A DNA stretch of 64,000 nt from Cardiobacterium sp. Marseille-Q4385 (GCF_916618745.1 NZ_OU745373.1:248001-312000); one strand, 5' to 3'; shown: positions 24,426 to 33,635, numbered from the stretch's first letter. Translations and numbers: made by a program. The notes: a model not told the origin generated them from the sequence alone.

Positions 24426-26099
24426 ATGATCACCCCCCGCCCCCTGCGCATCGACACCGCCGCGCTGCCCGCCGACTGGCACCCGCTCGTGAAAAACATC
24501 TACGCCGGCCGCCTCAACCATCACGACGAAATCGAAAAACGCCTGCAACACCTGCTGCCGCCGGACAACCTCACCGGCCTCGACGCCGCGCTTGACCGCC
24601 TCAACCACGCTATCCGCGACCGCGAGCCCATCCTCGTCTATGGCGACTACGACGTGGACGGCGCGACGGCGACCGCGCTCACCGTGCGCGTCCTGCGCCA
24701 ACTCGGCGCGGATGTTGCCTGGTTCATCCCCAACCGCAGCGTGCACGGCTACGGCTTCAGCCTCGCCGGACTCGCCGACCTGCCTGATGCAACGCGCCTT
24801 ATCCTTACCGTGGACAACGGCATCCAGAGCCACGATGCCATCACCGCTGCCCGTGCGCACGGCATCGACGTCGTCGTCACCGACCACCACCTGCCCGGTG
24901 AAACCCTGCCGCCTGCGAACGCCATCGTTAACCCAAACCGGCGCGACTGCCCCTTTGCCGGCAAACACCTCGCCGGCGTCGGCGTCGCCTTCTACCTGCT
25001 GCTCGCCCTGCGCAGCCGCCTGCTTGCGGAGAACCGCTGGCCGGATACCCTGCGCCTCTCTGACTACCTTGACCTCGTCGCCCTCGGTACCGTAGCCGAC
25101 CTCGTCCCGCTCGACTACAACAACCGCATCCTCGTCAACCACGGCCTCGCCCGTATCCGCAGTGGTCACGCCAATACCGGCATCAACGCCCTGATGGCGG
25201 TCGCCAACCTCGACCCCGCCCGCCTCACCGCGCAAGACATCGCCTTTTCCCTCGCCCCGCGCCTGAACGCACTCGGCCGCCTTGGCGACATGGCCGATGG
25301 CGTCGCCCTGCTCCTCGCTGAAGAGCGCCAGACCGCACTCGACTACGCGCAACAATGCGACGACCTGAACCGCGACCGCAAAGCGCTGGAAAACGAAGCC
25401 GTACAAGAAGCCGCGCGACAAGTCTCGCCGGCGCTGCCGCTTGCCGCTGCCTACGATCCCGCCTGGCACGAAGGCATCATCGGCATCCTTGCCGCCCGCC
25501 TGAAAAGCCGTTTCGCCCGCCCGGCACTGGTCGCCACCGACAGCGGCGAAACCGGCTGGATCAAAGCCTCGCTGCGCTCCGTCAGTGCCGTGCCGCTGGT
25601 GCCGCTCCTGGACAGTGCCGCGCGCGACCTGCCACCTGCCGCCCTGCGCTACGGCGGCCATGCCGCTGCCGCCGGACTCTCCGTGCAGCGCGAACACTAT
25701 CCGGCGCTGATTGCCGCCATCAACCGCGCCTTTGCCGAACACTACGGCGCGACCGTCCCACCCGAACCCGTCTATATCGACGGCGAACTGCCCGCGACCC
25801 TGCTCAACCTCGACTGGGCACGCTACCTCGAACGCCTCGAACCCTGGGGCGCGGCATTGCCCGTACCCGTTTTCGCCAACCCCTTTGAAGTGCTGGACTG
25901 CCGCCTGCTCGGCAGCGCACACACCCGCCTCGTCCTGCGTGAACTGGACAGCGGCAACATCTATAACGCCTCATGGTTCTTCCACACCGCTGATTACAAA
26001 AGCGGCACCCGCCTGCGCATCGTTTACCAACTGCAAGTGAACCGCTTCTACCGCGACGAACGCCTTGACCTGCTCGTGCAATACGCCGAAGCGCTATAA
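24426..26099 (+). CDS. recJ: Single-stranded-DNA-specific exonuclease RecJ
   Basis: This 557-residue 5'-3' exonuclease degrades single strands in mismatch, recombination and base-excision repair. DHH-family motifs are in place: ILVYGDYDVDGATATAL near residue 70, LTVDNG near 127, VVVTDHHLPGE near 149, and the DHHA1 signature with YGGHAAAAGLSV near residue 410. The final 100 residues form the OB-fold that binds DNA. Hom is upstream with a gap of 131 bases containing a GC-rich hairpin near 24308-24327 that lacks a T-tract, so read-through into recJ is possible. Confidence 0.96.
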   Translation: MITPRPLRIDTAALPADWHPLVKNIYAGRLNHHDEIEKRLQHLLPPDNLTGLDAALDRLNHAIRDREPILVYGDYDVDGATATALTVRVLRQLGADVAWFIPNRSVHGYGFSLAGLADLPDATRLILTVDNGIQSHDAITAARAHGIDVVVTDHHLPGETLPPANAIVNPNRRDCPFAGKHLAGVGVAFYLLLALRSRLLAENRWPDTLRLSDYLDLVALGTVADLVPLDYNNRILVNHGLARIRSGHANTGINALMAVANLDPARLTAQDIAFSLAPRLNALGRLGDMADGVALLLAEERQTALDYAQQCDDLNRDRKALENEAVQEAARQVSPALPLAAAYDPAWHEGIIGILAARLKSRFARPALVATDSGETGWIKASLRSVSAVPLVPLLDSAARDLPPAALRYGGHAAAAGLSVQREHYPALIAAINRAFAEHYGATVPPEPVYIDGELPATLLNLDWARYLERLEPWGAALPVPVFANPFEVLDCRLLGSAHTRLVLRELDSGNIYNASWFFHTADYKSGTRLRIVYQLQVNRFYRDERLDLLVQYAEAL

Positions 26100-26111
26100 C
26101 CACTTCCCCAT

Positions 26112-26150
26112 GAAAAAAGCCCCTTTCCGCAAGAAAGGGGCTTCGCTTTC
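26112..26150. terminator. Bidirectional terminator after recJ
   Basis: A perfect 10-bp stem AGCCCCTTTC / GAAAGGGGCT with loop CGCAA is preceded by six A residues. It separates the convergent recJ and lipoprotein genes. Confidence 0.82.
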
Positions 26151-26160
26151 AAGCAGCGCA

Positions 26161-26679
26161 TCAACGCGGTCGCATCACCTGATACACATGCGATAAATCA
26201 TAGACCTTATAGCGTCCCGGCTCGCCCCGGCCCTCGCCAGCGTAGCTCAAAATCAGCCCCTGCCGCCGCTCATAATCCGTCCAGCCGATAAACACACCGC
26301 TGTGCTCGATGTCGTTATACGAATGGTTGACGTAATACAGCCAGTCGCCCGGCTCCAACAGCTCCGCCGGCGCATACGGCCCACCGCGCAGGGTGCCGGA
26401 AAATAGCGTCTGTCGCCGCTTGGTGGGAATACCGGCGCGGTTGAAACCCGCATGCAGATAATCCCAGCAGCCGCCGCGCACGATCTCGCGGTTTTGCACC
26501 ATCTGCCGCAGGGTAAAAAGCACATTGCGCGCCGGCGGCTCGGCAGACTTCTCGGCAAACTCAATAAACGCCTGTTGCGCCGAAGCCTCAGCGGTAAACG
26601 GCGGGCGGATAGGCTGCGGCGCACTGCACCCGCTGGCAAGCAGGCTGAAAATACCCACATAACATACAATGTTCAGCAT
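26161..26679 (-). CDS. Lipoprotein with NlpC/P60- or CHAP-like pattern
   Basis: The 172-residue product starts at MLNIVCYVGIFSLLASGC (26679); the lipobox LASGC gives a lipidated Cys at residue 18. The mature part shows a Cys followed by Trp-Asp (RGGCWDYLHAGFNRAG), a later PGDWLYYVNHSYNDIEHSGVFIGW, and a Ser-Tyr-Ala-Gly-Glu strand. A Cys and His in this order and spacing recall cysteine peptidases of the NlpC/P60 or CHAP group that cut peptidoglycan. I cannot confirm the fold. It is divergent from trmA with only 24 bases between starts. Confidence 0.62.
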   Translation of the reverse strand: MLNIVCYVGIFSLLASGCSAPQPIRPPFTAEASAQQAFIEFAEKSAEPPARNVLFTLRQMVQNREIVRGGCWDYLHAGFNRAGIPTKRRQTLFSGTLRGGPYAPAELLEPGDWLYYVNHSYNDIEHSGVFIGWTDYERRQGLILSYAGEGRGEPGRYKVYDLSHVYQVMRPR

Positions 26680-26703
26680 CAAAGACTCCCTGAAAAGAAC
26701 CGC

Positions 26704-27771
26704 ATGCCAGCATACCAAAGCCAGTTAGCCGAAAAAACCGCGCGCCTTGCCGCCCTGCTTGCCCCTTTCGCCGCCCCACCACCTGCGGTCCATCCCTCGC
26801 CGCCAACGGGCTACCGGATGCGCGCGGAATTTCGCGTCTGGCATGATGGGGATGACTGCTACTTTGCCATGACCAACAACGCCGGAGAGCGTATCCGCTG
26901 CGACAATTTCCCGCCTGCCTGCGATGCCATCAACCGCCTGATGACGCCGCTTATGGCCGCCATCCGCGAGCGTCCCGTCCTGCGCTACCGTCTCTTTCAG
27001 GCCGAATTTCACGCCGCGCAAACGGGCGAGGTGATGGTCAGCCTCGTCTATCACCGCCCGCTGGATGACGCCTGGCAGGCAGAAGCACAAACACTCGCCG
27101 CCGCGCTCAGCGTCAGCCTTATCGGCCGCGCCCGCAAACAGAAAATTATCCTCGGCCGCGACTTCGTGCAGGAAACCTTCCATGTCGGTGGGCAGGATTT
27201 CCACTACCGCCAATACGAAAACAGCTTCAGCCAGCCAAACGCCGCCGTCTGTGCGCAAATGCTCGCCTGGGCCTGCCAGCAGGCGGGCAATCCGGCCGCC
27301 GACCTGCTCGAACTTTACTGCGGCAACGGCAACTTCACCCTGCCGCTCGCGAAGCGTTACCGCCGCGTGCTTGCTACCGAAGTAAGCAAGAGCGGCATCC
27401 GCGCCCTGCGCGAAAACCTCCTTCTGAACGAATGCAGCAACATTGCCGTCGCCCGCCTTTCGGCAGCAGAATTGAGCGAGGCGATGCACGGTGAACGCCC
27501 CTTCCGCCGCTTGCAGCAGGACGGCATTGCGCTTGCCGCCTACGACTTCGACACCGTCTTTGTTGACCCGCCGCGCGCAGGCGTTGATGACGCAACCCTC
27601 GCCCTGCTCGCCCGCTTTCCGCGCATCCTCTACATCTCCTGCAACCCGGAAACCCTCGCCGCCAATCTCGCCGTGCTGGACGCTACACACCGCATCAGCG
27701 CCTGCGCCCTCTTTGACCAATTCCCCTTCACCCCACACATCGAAAGCGGCGTACTGCTGGTGCGACGTTGA
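26704..27771 (+). CDS. trmA: tRNA (uracil-54-C5)-methyltransferase
   Basis: This 355-residue enzyme makes ribothymidine at position 54 of tRNA using SAM. The SAM-binding motif is LLELYCGNGNFTLPLA near residue 200, the following DPPRAG (FVDPPRAGVDD) holds the base, and the nucleophilic Cys lies in ILYISCNPETLAANL near residue 316. There is no TRAM domain and no N-terminal iron-sulfur Cys cluster, which separates TrmA from RlmD. ATG 26704 fits the family start; the longer open frame runs through the divergent lipoprotein gene. Confidence 0.95.
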   Translation: MPAYQSQLAEKTARLAALLAPFAAPPPAVHPSPPTGYRMRAEFRVWHDGDDCYFAMTNNAGERIRCDNFPPACDAINRLMTPLMAAIRERPVLRYRLFQAEFHAAQTGEVMVSLVYHRPLDDAWQAEAQTLAAALSVSLIGRARKQKIILGRDFVQETFHVGGQDFHYRQYENSFSQPNAAVCAQMLAWACQQAGNPAADLLELYCGNGNFTLPLAKRYRRVLATEVSKSGIRALRENLLLNECSNIAVARLSAAELSEAMHGERPFRRLQQDGIALAAYDFDTVFVDPPRAGVDDATLALLARFPRILYISCNPETLAANLAVLDATHRISACALFDQFPFTPHIESGVLLVRR

Positions 27772-27884
27772 GCGGGGCAGACATGTATCTTTGGTAGTCG
27801 CCCTGCCCTCTTCCATAAACCGCACGGCTATCCTGCCTGGTAGATTCTGTGTTTGCGCCGCTAACCGCAGCCAAAGATGACCAT

Positions 27885-27914
27885 AAAAAAACGGCGGAAT
27901 AACCGCCGTTTTTT
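27885..27914. terminator. Bidirectional terminator between trmA and the DUF2167 gene
   Basis: The stem ACGGCGG / CCGCCGT with an AATAA loop is flanked by seven A residues and six T residues, between convergent genes. Confidence 0.88.
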
Positions 27915-27926
27915 GCCGAGACCATT

Positions 27927-28805
27927 TCATTTCCAGTCATCGTCATCATCTTCATCGCGGCGGCGGCGGATAGAAAACAGCTTTTTCAGACCAACCAGCA
28001 AAGCCACACCGGCAATGGCGAATATCTTGGCAAATTTCAGGATAAAGGCACCGATAATGGCAAAGAGGCCGAATTTCTTCGCGGCCAAACCGCCAGCAAT
28101 CAGCGCCGTCAGCCCATATTCGGCGACCTTGTCGGTAGTCGGATTGAAATCGCTGTAACGATTGCCGTCCTTGAATGTAATAGCAGCCAATAAATCATTA
28201 GTACTGGTTTTTGCCGCCTCCAATTTATCCGCACCATGGACGAGCGTGGTGGTAATCATCCCTTTGCGCCCCAAGGCAACAATGCTGTAATTAATCATCG
28301 GCTCATTATCCGCAGCAGAATGTACCTTAATTGCCCAAATCAGGCGGTGATTGGCTCTGTCATAGTTTGGCTCCTGAGCCCAGCCATCCACATAAAGCTC
28401 GGCGACACCGCGGTCACGGCGGCTTTTATTCTCTTCCTTTTCCACTTTCTTCATGATGGACATCAGCTTGTCGGCCTTCAAATCCTGGGCATCGTCATCC
28501 TTAATATGACCGCTATCAACATAGCCCAAATCCGCCATCCAGCCTTCCATACTGATAATAATGCCGTAACGCCCCGGTTCCGCGCCGCCACCGCGCGCTT
28601 CCATAATTTTGTTGGCTGTCTCCTTATCGATAAACAGCAGCCTAGCTGGCAATTGCAGCGTCGCCTCGCTACCCAGATCAATCGTTTTGGGACCAGCCTG
28701 GGCTTTTTGCATAATCATCGCTTCCAAGTCGGCATCACTTTTCTGCGCCCAGAGCGGCACGGCAACGGCAAAAAAGGCGGCTATCATCATCAACCATTTC
28801 TTCAT
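27927..28805 (-). CDS. DUF2167 membrane-anchored protein
   Basis: The 292-residue product starts at MKKWLMMIAAFFAVAVP (28805, ribosome site AAGGAA) with a cleaved signal peptide (LWA-QK). The periplasmic domain contains the DUF2167 pattern of beta strands (IDLGSEATLQLP, then YGIIISMEG and YVDGWAQEPNYD). Near the C terminus are two hydrophobic segments (YGLTALIAGGLAAKKFG, then IIGAFILKFAKIFAIAGVA in part) and a basic-acidic tail (RRRRDEDDDDD). The family occurs widely in proteobacteria without an assigned function. It stands alone between terminators. Confidence 0.83.
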   Translation of the reverse strand: MKKWLMMIAAFFAVAVPLWAQKSDADLEAMIMQKAQAGPKTIDLGSEATLQLPARLLFIDKETANKIMEARGGGAEPGRYGIIISMEGWMADLGYVDSGHIKDDDAQDLKADKLMSIMKKVEKEENKSRRDRGVAELYVDGWAQEPNYDRANHRLIWAIKVHSAADNEPMINYSIVALGRKGMITTTLVHGADKLEAAKTSTNDLLAAITFKDGNRYSDFNPTTDKVAEYGLTALIAGGLAAKKFGLFAIIGAFILKFAKIFAIAGVALLVGLKKLFSIRRRRDEDDDDDWK

Positions 28806-28962
28806 AAAAAATTCCTTTATCAAGCTTTGAACATAAACCCCGCAAACGGGGAAAAAACTATAACCGATTCTTCATGATTAGGTTATCCCAATTGCACATC
28901 CGCCGATAAGCAAACGGCTGACAGGCCAAGCGGATCAGCCACGCCATCGTTACAATACCTGC

Positions 28963-30720
28963 ATGAACGACACTTTTATCCTCCTTGACGACGCCCGCGC
29001 CAACCGCGCCCGTCTCTACCAGAACCACCGCGCCCGCATCCTGCTGCCTGCCGCCCGCCTTGACGAACTGGACGATCTGCTCGCCGACGGCTGGGCACAC
29101 GGCCTGCACGCCACCCTGCGCATCCCCTACGAATTCGGCCACGCCCTGCTCGGTTTGGACGCCCCTGCCGCGCCGCTGGTATTGGATTGGTACGCCGCAC
29201 TGCATCCTTTGCACGGCGAGGCCATTGACGCCTGGCTGGCCGCACAGGACGACGGCGCCCCCGCCGGGCTTGCCGACCTGCACGCCGACAGCGACGCCGT
29301 CACCTACGCCGCAACCATCGCTGCCATCCACGAAGAACTGCGCGCGGGCAACAGCTACCAAATCAACCACACCATCCGCCTGCGCGGCAGCGCCTACGGC
29401 CAGCCCGCCGCCCTCTACCGCCGCCTGCGCGCCCGCCAGCCTGCACCCTACGCCGCCTACGCCTACCATCCCGACGACGGCCATACCCTCTGCCTCTCAC
29501 CCGAACTCTACCTCGCCCGCGACGGCGGCCTGCTGCACACCCTGCCGATGAAGGGCACCGCACCCGCAACAGGCGACGATGCCACGGACACAGCGGCAGC
29601 CGCCGCCCTCGCTGCCGACCCCAAAAACCGCGCCGAAAACCTGATGATCGTTGACCTGCTGCGTAACGACCTGAGCCGCCTCGCCGTCCCCTACGGCGTC
29701 AGCGTCAAATGCCCCTTCCACGTCGAACGGCACGGCCGCATCCTGCAAATGACCAGCCGCGTCAACGCCCGCCTGCGCAAAGGCACCGGCACCGCCGCCA
29801 TCCTGCGCGCCACCTTCCCCTGCGGCTCCATCACCGGCGCGCCGAAACACAACACCATGTGCCTCATCCACCGCTTCGAAAGCAGCCCGCGCGACATCTA
29901 CACCGGCGCCCTCGGCTACGTCGAACGCGACCGCCTGCGCCTGAACGTCGCCATCCGCACCCTCACCCTGCATGACGGTACGGCCACCTTCGGCGTTGGC
30001 GGCGGCATCACCATCCAGAGCGACGCCGCCGACGAATACCGCGAATGCCAAACCAAGGCCGCCTTCCTGCACGCCCCGCCCGACTTCACCCTCTTTGAAA
30101 CTCTGCGCATCGAAGGCAAACAGGCGCTGTTTTTTGCCGAACACCTCGCACGCCTTGCCGCCAGTGCCGCCACCTTCGCTATCCCCTGCGACACCGCCGC
30201 CATCCAAGCCACCGTTATCCACCACCTCGCGAACGGACGCGGTCTGCGCCGCTTGAAAATCACCCTGCATCCTGATGGCCGCCACCACATCGAAACGCAT
30301 CCGCTGGACGAACCACCTGCTACCGTCGCCTGCTGCCTCTATCCCGAAACGCTGCCCGTGCGCGACCTGCTGCGCCGCCATAAAACCAGCCACCGCGTCG
30401 TGAACGACCGTGCCCTTGCCTACGCCACCACGCACAATGCCTTCGATGCCATCCTCAGCAACACACGCGGCGAACTGCTCGAAGGCACCCGCAGCAGCCT
30501 CATCCTGCGTCTCGACGGCGCCTGGTACACCCCGCCGCTTGCCGCCGACATCCTGCCTGGCATCCAACGCGCCCGCCTCCTGGCCGACCCGCAACCGCTT
30601 GGCGGCGGAACGCTCCGCGAACGCGTCCTCACCACCGCTGACCTCGCCCGCGCTGAGGCCATCATCCTCTGCAACAGCCTGCGCGGCATCATGCGGGTGA
30701 ACCGCGTTATCCAGGTATAA
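28963..30720 (+). CDS. pabB: Fused aminodeoxychorismate synthase component I and lyase (PabB-PabC)
   Basis: This 585-residue fusion covers two steps from chorismate to p-aminobenzoate for folate. Residues 1-370 are a PabB-type chorismate-utilising enzyme, with MKGTAPATG near 190, NLMIVDLLRNDLSRLA near 225 and the GSITGAPKHNTM loop near 290. Residues about 380-585 form a class IV aminotransferase-fold lyase (LFETLRIEGKQALFFAEHL, then HKTSHR with the likely PLP-binding Lys, and LLEGTRSSLIL). The glutaminase subunit PabA is not in this window. The following small membrane gene begins four bases after the stop. Confidence 0.92.
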   Translation: MNDTFILLDDARANRARLYQNHRARILLPAARLDELDDLLADGWAHGLHATLRIPYEFGHALLGLDAPAAPLVLDWYAALHPLHGEAIDAWLAAQDDGAPAGLADLHADSDAVTYAATIAAIHEELRAGNSYQINHTIRLRGSAYGQPAALYRRLRARQPAPYAAYAYHPDDGHTLCLSPELYLARDGGLLHTLPMKGTAPATGDDATDTAAAAALAADPKNRAENLMIVDLLRNDLSRLAVPYGVSVKCPFHVERHGRILQMTSRVNARLRKGTGTAAILRATFPCGSITGAPKHNTMCLIHRFESSPRDIYTGALGYVERDRLRLNVAIRTLTLHDGTATFGVGGGITIQSDAADEYRECQTKAAFLHAPPDFTLFETLRIEGKQALFFAEHLARLAASAATFAIPCDTAAIQATVIHHLANGRGLRRLKITLHPDGRHHIETHPLDEPPATVACCLYPETLPVRDLLRRHKTSHRVVNDRALAYATTHNAFDAILSNTRGELLEGTRSSLILRLDGAWYTPPLAADILPGIQRARLLADPQPLGGGTLRERVLTTADLARAEAIILCNSLRGIMRVNRVIQV

Positions 30721-30724
30721 AACC

Positions 30725-31066
30725 ATGGCCGATCTTTTCTTCCTCACCGCTTTTTACAGCGGCGGCCGTCTCGTCGCCCGCTCTACTCCACGCCGTGCCT
30801 GCCTCATCATCCCGCTACTGAACCTGCTCCTCACCGCTCTGTTGCTGGCACAGCACCACCACACCGGGCGAGCGCTTCTCGACTTTGACAGCGGCGACTA
30901 CGGCTTACTGCTGACGCTGAACATATGCAGCTGGCCCTTCCCTGTCTGGCATCTGCGCCATCCCGAAGAACGCAAACTCAGTCTGCGCGAAACCACGTTA
31001 CTGCTCATCGCCCTCCTGCTGGGCAGTGGTGGACTGATAGCGGGCTTTATCTGGCAATGGGGGTAA
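30725..31066 (+). CDS. Small membrane protein of unknown function
   Basis: This 113-residue protein has three hydrophobic segments (about residues 27-43, 58-70 and 90-110) and an extramembrane stretch with HLRHPEERKLSLRE. No family is recognised. It starts four bases after the pabBC stop and is probably carried on that transcript. The N terminus (MADLFFLTAFYSGGRL) has no cleavable signal. Confidence 0.65.
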   Translation: MADLFFLTAFYSGGRLVARSTPRRACLIIPLLNLLLTALLLAQHHHTGRALLDFDSGDYGLLLTLNICSWPFPVWHLRHPEERKLSLRETTLLLIALLLGSGGLIAGFIWQWG

Positions 31067-31083
31067 CACGAACGACCGGGCAC

Positions 31084-31108
31084 CCAAGCGGGATAAATAC
31101 CGGGGTTT
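31084..31108. repeat. Single copy of the intergenic repeat unit
   Basis: CCAAGCGGGATAAATACCGG matches the 28-bp unit of the 51533 array with few changes. It stands alone 18 bases after the small membrane gene. Confidence 0.65.
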
Positions 31109-31158
31109 CTTGATTTTGGAGATGTTGCAGCAACGTCTCTGCATTTCTCGCTCTGCCA

Positions 31159-31266
31159 TATAGTTAAATAGATAAAAAAGCGTAACAAGGCGCGCCGCCG
31201 CAGACAGTACAGGTAGTACGGCAAGGCGGCGCAACGCCGTTACGATTTCTTAGATGTTTAACTATA
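31159..31266. mobile_element. Correia-like miniature inverted-repeat element
   Basis: This 108-bp element begins TATAGTTAAA and ends with the complement TTTAACTATA. The arms pair at 23 of 28 positions. Its core (GCCGCAGACAGTACAGGTAG, then TACGGCAAGG and CAACGCCGT) closely matches, from memory, the short form of the Correia repeat of Neisseria. The ends carry TA, the dinucleotide into which Correia elements insert. It contains no gene, and with the repeat unit at 31084 it fills the 320-base gap before the EamA gene. Confidence 0.78.
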
Positions 31267-31387
31267 GCGCGAGCGAGCGGTGCATAGCTGCTTAATAATC
31301 CCCTTGTACTGCCACTGCACAACCGGATTTTTCTGGCAGGGCGGGCTTGGTATGATTCCGCCGTTTTTTTCTTGTGGGGGTTTTCTC

Positions 31388-32326
31388 GTGTCTTTTCGTT
31401 TTTGGCAGGCAAACGGCCTGCCGCATCCGTATGTCATGCTTTTTTTGGCGCCGCTTTTTTGGGCGACGAGTAATGTCACCGGCAAGCTCGGCAAGACGTG
31501 GCTGACGCCGTATGAGTTCACTTTCTGGCGCTGGGTGCTGGCAGCGGCGTTGTTGTCGTGGCTGTTCCGTGCGCGGATTCGGCATGATTTGCCCGTGCTC
31601 AGGCAGCGGGCGGGGTGGTTGCTGGTCGTCGGCGGCAGCGGTTTCGCGCTTTTTAATATTGTGTTGTACAGCGCGTTTGCGCGCGGCGCGTCGGTAGTCA
31701 ATGTGTCGATTATCACCGCCCTGATTCCGGTGATGGTGCTGCTGGTCGAGGTCTTTTGTCTGCGCGGACGGGCGCATCCGCTGCAATGGCTGGGAGTGGC
31801 GCTGTCGTTTGTCGGCGTGGTCTGGGTGGTAAGCAAGGGTAATCCGCGCGCGCTGCTGGATACGGGGCTGGCCCAAGGCGATGCGCTGGCGCTGGTCACG
31901 TCGGCGATTTATGCTGGTTATTCGCTGGCACTGCGTCGCGCCCCGGCGGTGCATTGGGCAAGTTTGCTCTGGGCGATGTGCGTCGCAGCGGTGGTAGTGT
32001 CCGCGCCGTTTTTCTTTTGGGAAGGGCTTACGCACGGTTTTCATCTGCCCGTGTGGCAGGCGTGGCTGCTGCTCGTCTATGTGGCGGTGTTTATCGCGAT
32101 TTTGTCGAAGTTGTTTTATATGGAGAGCGTGATTGCCATCGGCGCGGGACGGGCAGCACTCACCATGAATTTGCTGCCGGTGTTTGGCGCGCTGGTCGGG
32201 GTGACGGTGTTTGCCGATGAGCGCCTGGGCGGTTATGTGCTGGTCGCGCTTGTGCTGGTCGCAGCGGGCATTTTCGCTTCGGAGTGGGGCGCGGCGCGTT
32301 TGCGCGGGTTATTGCCTGAAAGCTAG
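31388..32326 (+). CDS. EamA/DMT-family transporter
   Basis: The 312-residue product begins at GTG 31388 (VSFRFWQANGLP) behind a GGGGG-containing site. An earlier ATG at 31352 is possible, but the frame before 31352 continues into non-coding sequence near the Correia-like element. Ten hydrophobic segments in two EamA halves are visible: the first half has FWATSNVTGKL and PYEFTFWRW, the second AIGAGRAALTMNLLPVFGALVGV (in part). These inner-membrane carriers export amino acids or metabolites. The substrate is unknown. YebC follows 50 bases later. Confidence 0.86.
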   Translation: MSFRFWQANGLPHPYVMLFLAPLFWATSNVTGKLGKTWLTPYEFTFWRWVLAAALLSWLFRARIRHDLPVLRQRAGWLLVVGGSGFALFNIVLYSAFARGASVVNVSIITALIPVMVLLVEVFCLRGRAHPLQWLGVALSFVGVVWVVSKGNPRALLDTGLAQGDALALVTSAIYAGYSLALRRAPAVHWASLLWAMCVAAVVVSAPFFFWEGLTHGFHLPVWQAWLLLVYVAVFIAILSKLFYMESVIAIGAGRAALTMNLLPVFGALVGVTVFADERLGGYVLVALVLVAAGIFASEWGAARLRGLLPES

Positions 32327-32376
32327 AATGCGCGCCTTTCTGTTTCTTTTATTCTGTTTTTTATTGGAGGATTTTT

Positions 32377-33111
32377 ATGGCCGGTCATAGTAAATGGGCG
32401 AATATCAAGCACAAGAAGGCAAAGGAAGATGCCAAACGCGGCAAGGTATTCACCCGTCTGATTCGCGAGTTGACGATTGCCGCGCGTCATGGCGGTTCGG
32501 ATCCCGGCAGTAATCCGCGTCTGCGTCTCGCGATCACCAAGGCGCAGGCCGAGAATATGTCGAAAGACACGATGGATCGCGCCATCAAGCGCGGCGCGGG
32601 CGAACTCGGCGGCGCGCAGATGGAGGAGATTCGTTATGAGGGTTACGGCCCGGGCGGCGTCGCGGTGATGGTTGACTGTTTGACGGATAACAAGAACCGC
32701 ACGGTCGGCGAGGTGCGTCATGCTTTCACCAAGGCAGGCGGCAATCTCGGCACCTCCGGCTCGGTCGCTTTCCAGTTCACCGAGCGCGGTGTGCTCTTTT
32801 TCGAGAAGGTCGAGAATGAGGACGCTTTCATGGAAGTGGCACTGGATGCGGGCGCAGATGATTTGGAAGTCGATGAGAACGGCGCCGAGGTGCTGACGTC
32901 GCCGGATAATTATGCGGCGGTGTATGACGCGCTGGTCGCTGCCGGTTATACCCCGGATGAGAGCGAGGTGACGATGCGCGCCGATAATCTTTCGCCCGTC
33001 TCCGCCGAGGACGCCGACAAGGTGATGCGCATGATCGAGCGGCTGGAAGAACTGGACGATGTGCAAAGCGTCTATACCAACGCCGATTTTCCTGAAGATT
33101 TTGCCGGCTAG
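32377..33111 (+). CDS. yebC: YebC/TACO1-family translation or transcription factor
   Basis: This 244-residue protein has the invariant family start AGHSKWANIKHKKAK, then RGKVFTRLIRELTIAARHGG and NLGTSGSVAFQF. Members were described as DNA-binding regulators. More recent work shows that YebC proteins help ribosomes pass polyproline stretches. A GGAGG site precedes the ATG. Its stop codon directly abuts the ruvC ATG, the classical yebC-ruvC linkage. Confidence 0.96.
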   Translation: MAGHSKWANIKHKKAKEDAKRGKVFTRLIRELTIAARHGGSDPGSNPRLRLAITKAQAENMSKDTMDRAIKRGAGELGGAQMEEIRYEGYGPGGVAVMVDCLTDNKNRTVGEVRHAFTKAGGNLGTSGSVAFQFTERGVLFFEKVENEDAFMEVALDAGADDLEVDENGAEVLTSPDNYAAVYDALVAAGYTPDESEVTMRADNLSPVSAEDADKVMRMIERLEELDDVQSVYTNADFPEDFAG

Positions 33112-33633
33112 ATGGCTGTTACCCGTCGCATTCTCGGCACTGACCCCGGCTCGCGCGTCACCGGTTACGGCATTATTGATGTCACGGGGCAGGAGGTGCG
33201 CTATGTCGATAGTGGCTGTATCCGCCTCGCGGATGAAGCGATGCCGCTGCGCCTGATGATGATTCATCAGGGTATCAGCGAGCTGATCCGCATGTACCGC
33301 CCGCAGGAGTTTGCGATTGAGGCGATTTTTGTGCACAAGAATCCGAACTCAGCGCTGAAACTGGGGCAGGCACGCGGCGTTGCCATTTGCGCAGCGGTGC
33401 TGGCGCAGTTGCCCGTCGCCGAGTATGCGGCAAAAAGCATCAAGCAGGCGGTGGTCGGCAAGGGCGGTGCGGAAAAGGCGCAGGTGCAGCATATGGTGAA
33501 GATGCTGCTGAACCGCAGCGGCGTGATTCAAAGCGATGCCGCCGACGCCCTCGCCGTCGCCCTCACCCACGCGCATCATCTGCAAACGCAACGGCGGCAA
33601 CAGCAGGCGGGTCTGCTCGCTGCCTGGGAATAG
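33112..33633 (+). CDS. ruvC: Crossover junction endodeoxyribonuclease RuvC
   Basis: This 173-residue Holliday-junction resolvase cuts junctions moved by RuvAB. The four catalytic acids are in ILGTDPGSRVTGYG (Asp near residue 9), FAIEAIFVHKN (Glu near 68) and SDAADALAVALTHA (two Asp near 143). The ATG follows directly on the yebC stop. RuvA and RuvB are separated from it by two unrelated small genes. Confidence 0.97.
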   Translation: MAVTRRILGTDPGSRVTGYGIIDVTGQEVRYVDSGCIRLADEAMPLRLMMIHQGISELIRMYRPQEFAIEAIFVHKNPNSALKLGQARGVAICAAVLAQLPVAEYAAKSIKQAVVGKGGAEKAQVQHMVKMLLNRSGVIQSDAADALAVALTHAHHLQTQRRQQQAGLLAAWE

Positions 33634-33635
33634 GC

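Noticed and set aside
24378..25922. A 514-residue protein antisense to recJ
   Set aside because: High GC third positions leave the opposite strand open; the composition is Gly-, Val- and Ala-rich with no motif, while recJ has all DHH motifs.
29497..30747. A 416-residue protein antisense to pabBC
   Set aside because: Same artefact of high GC; no start signal or recognisable domain.
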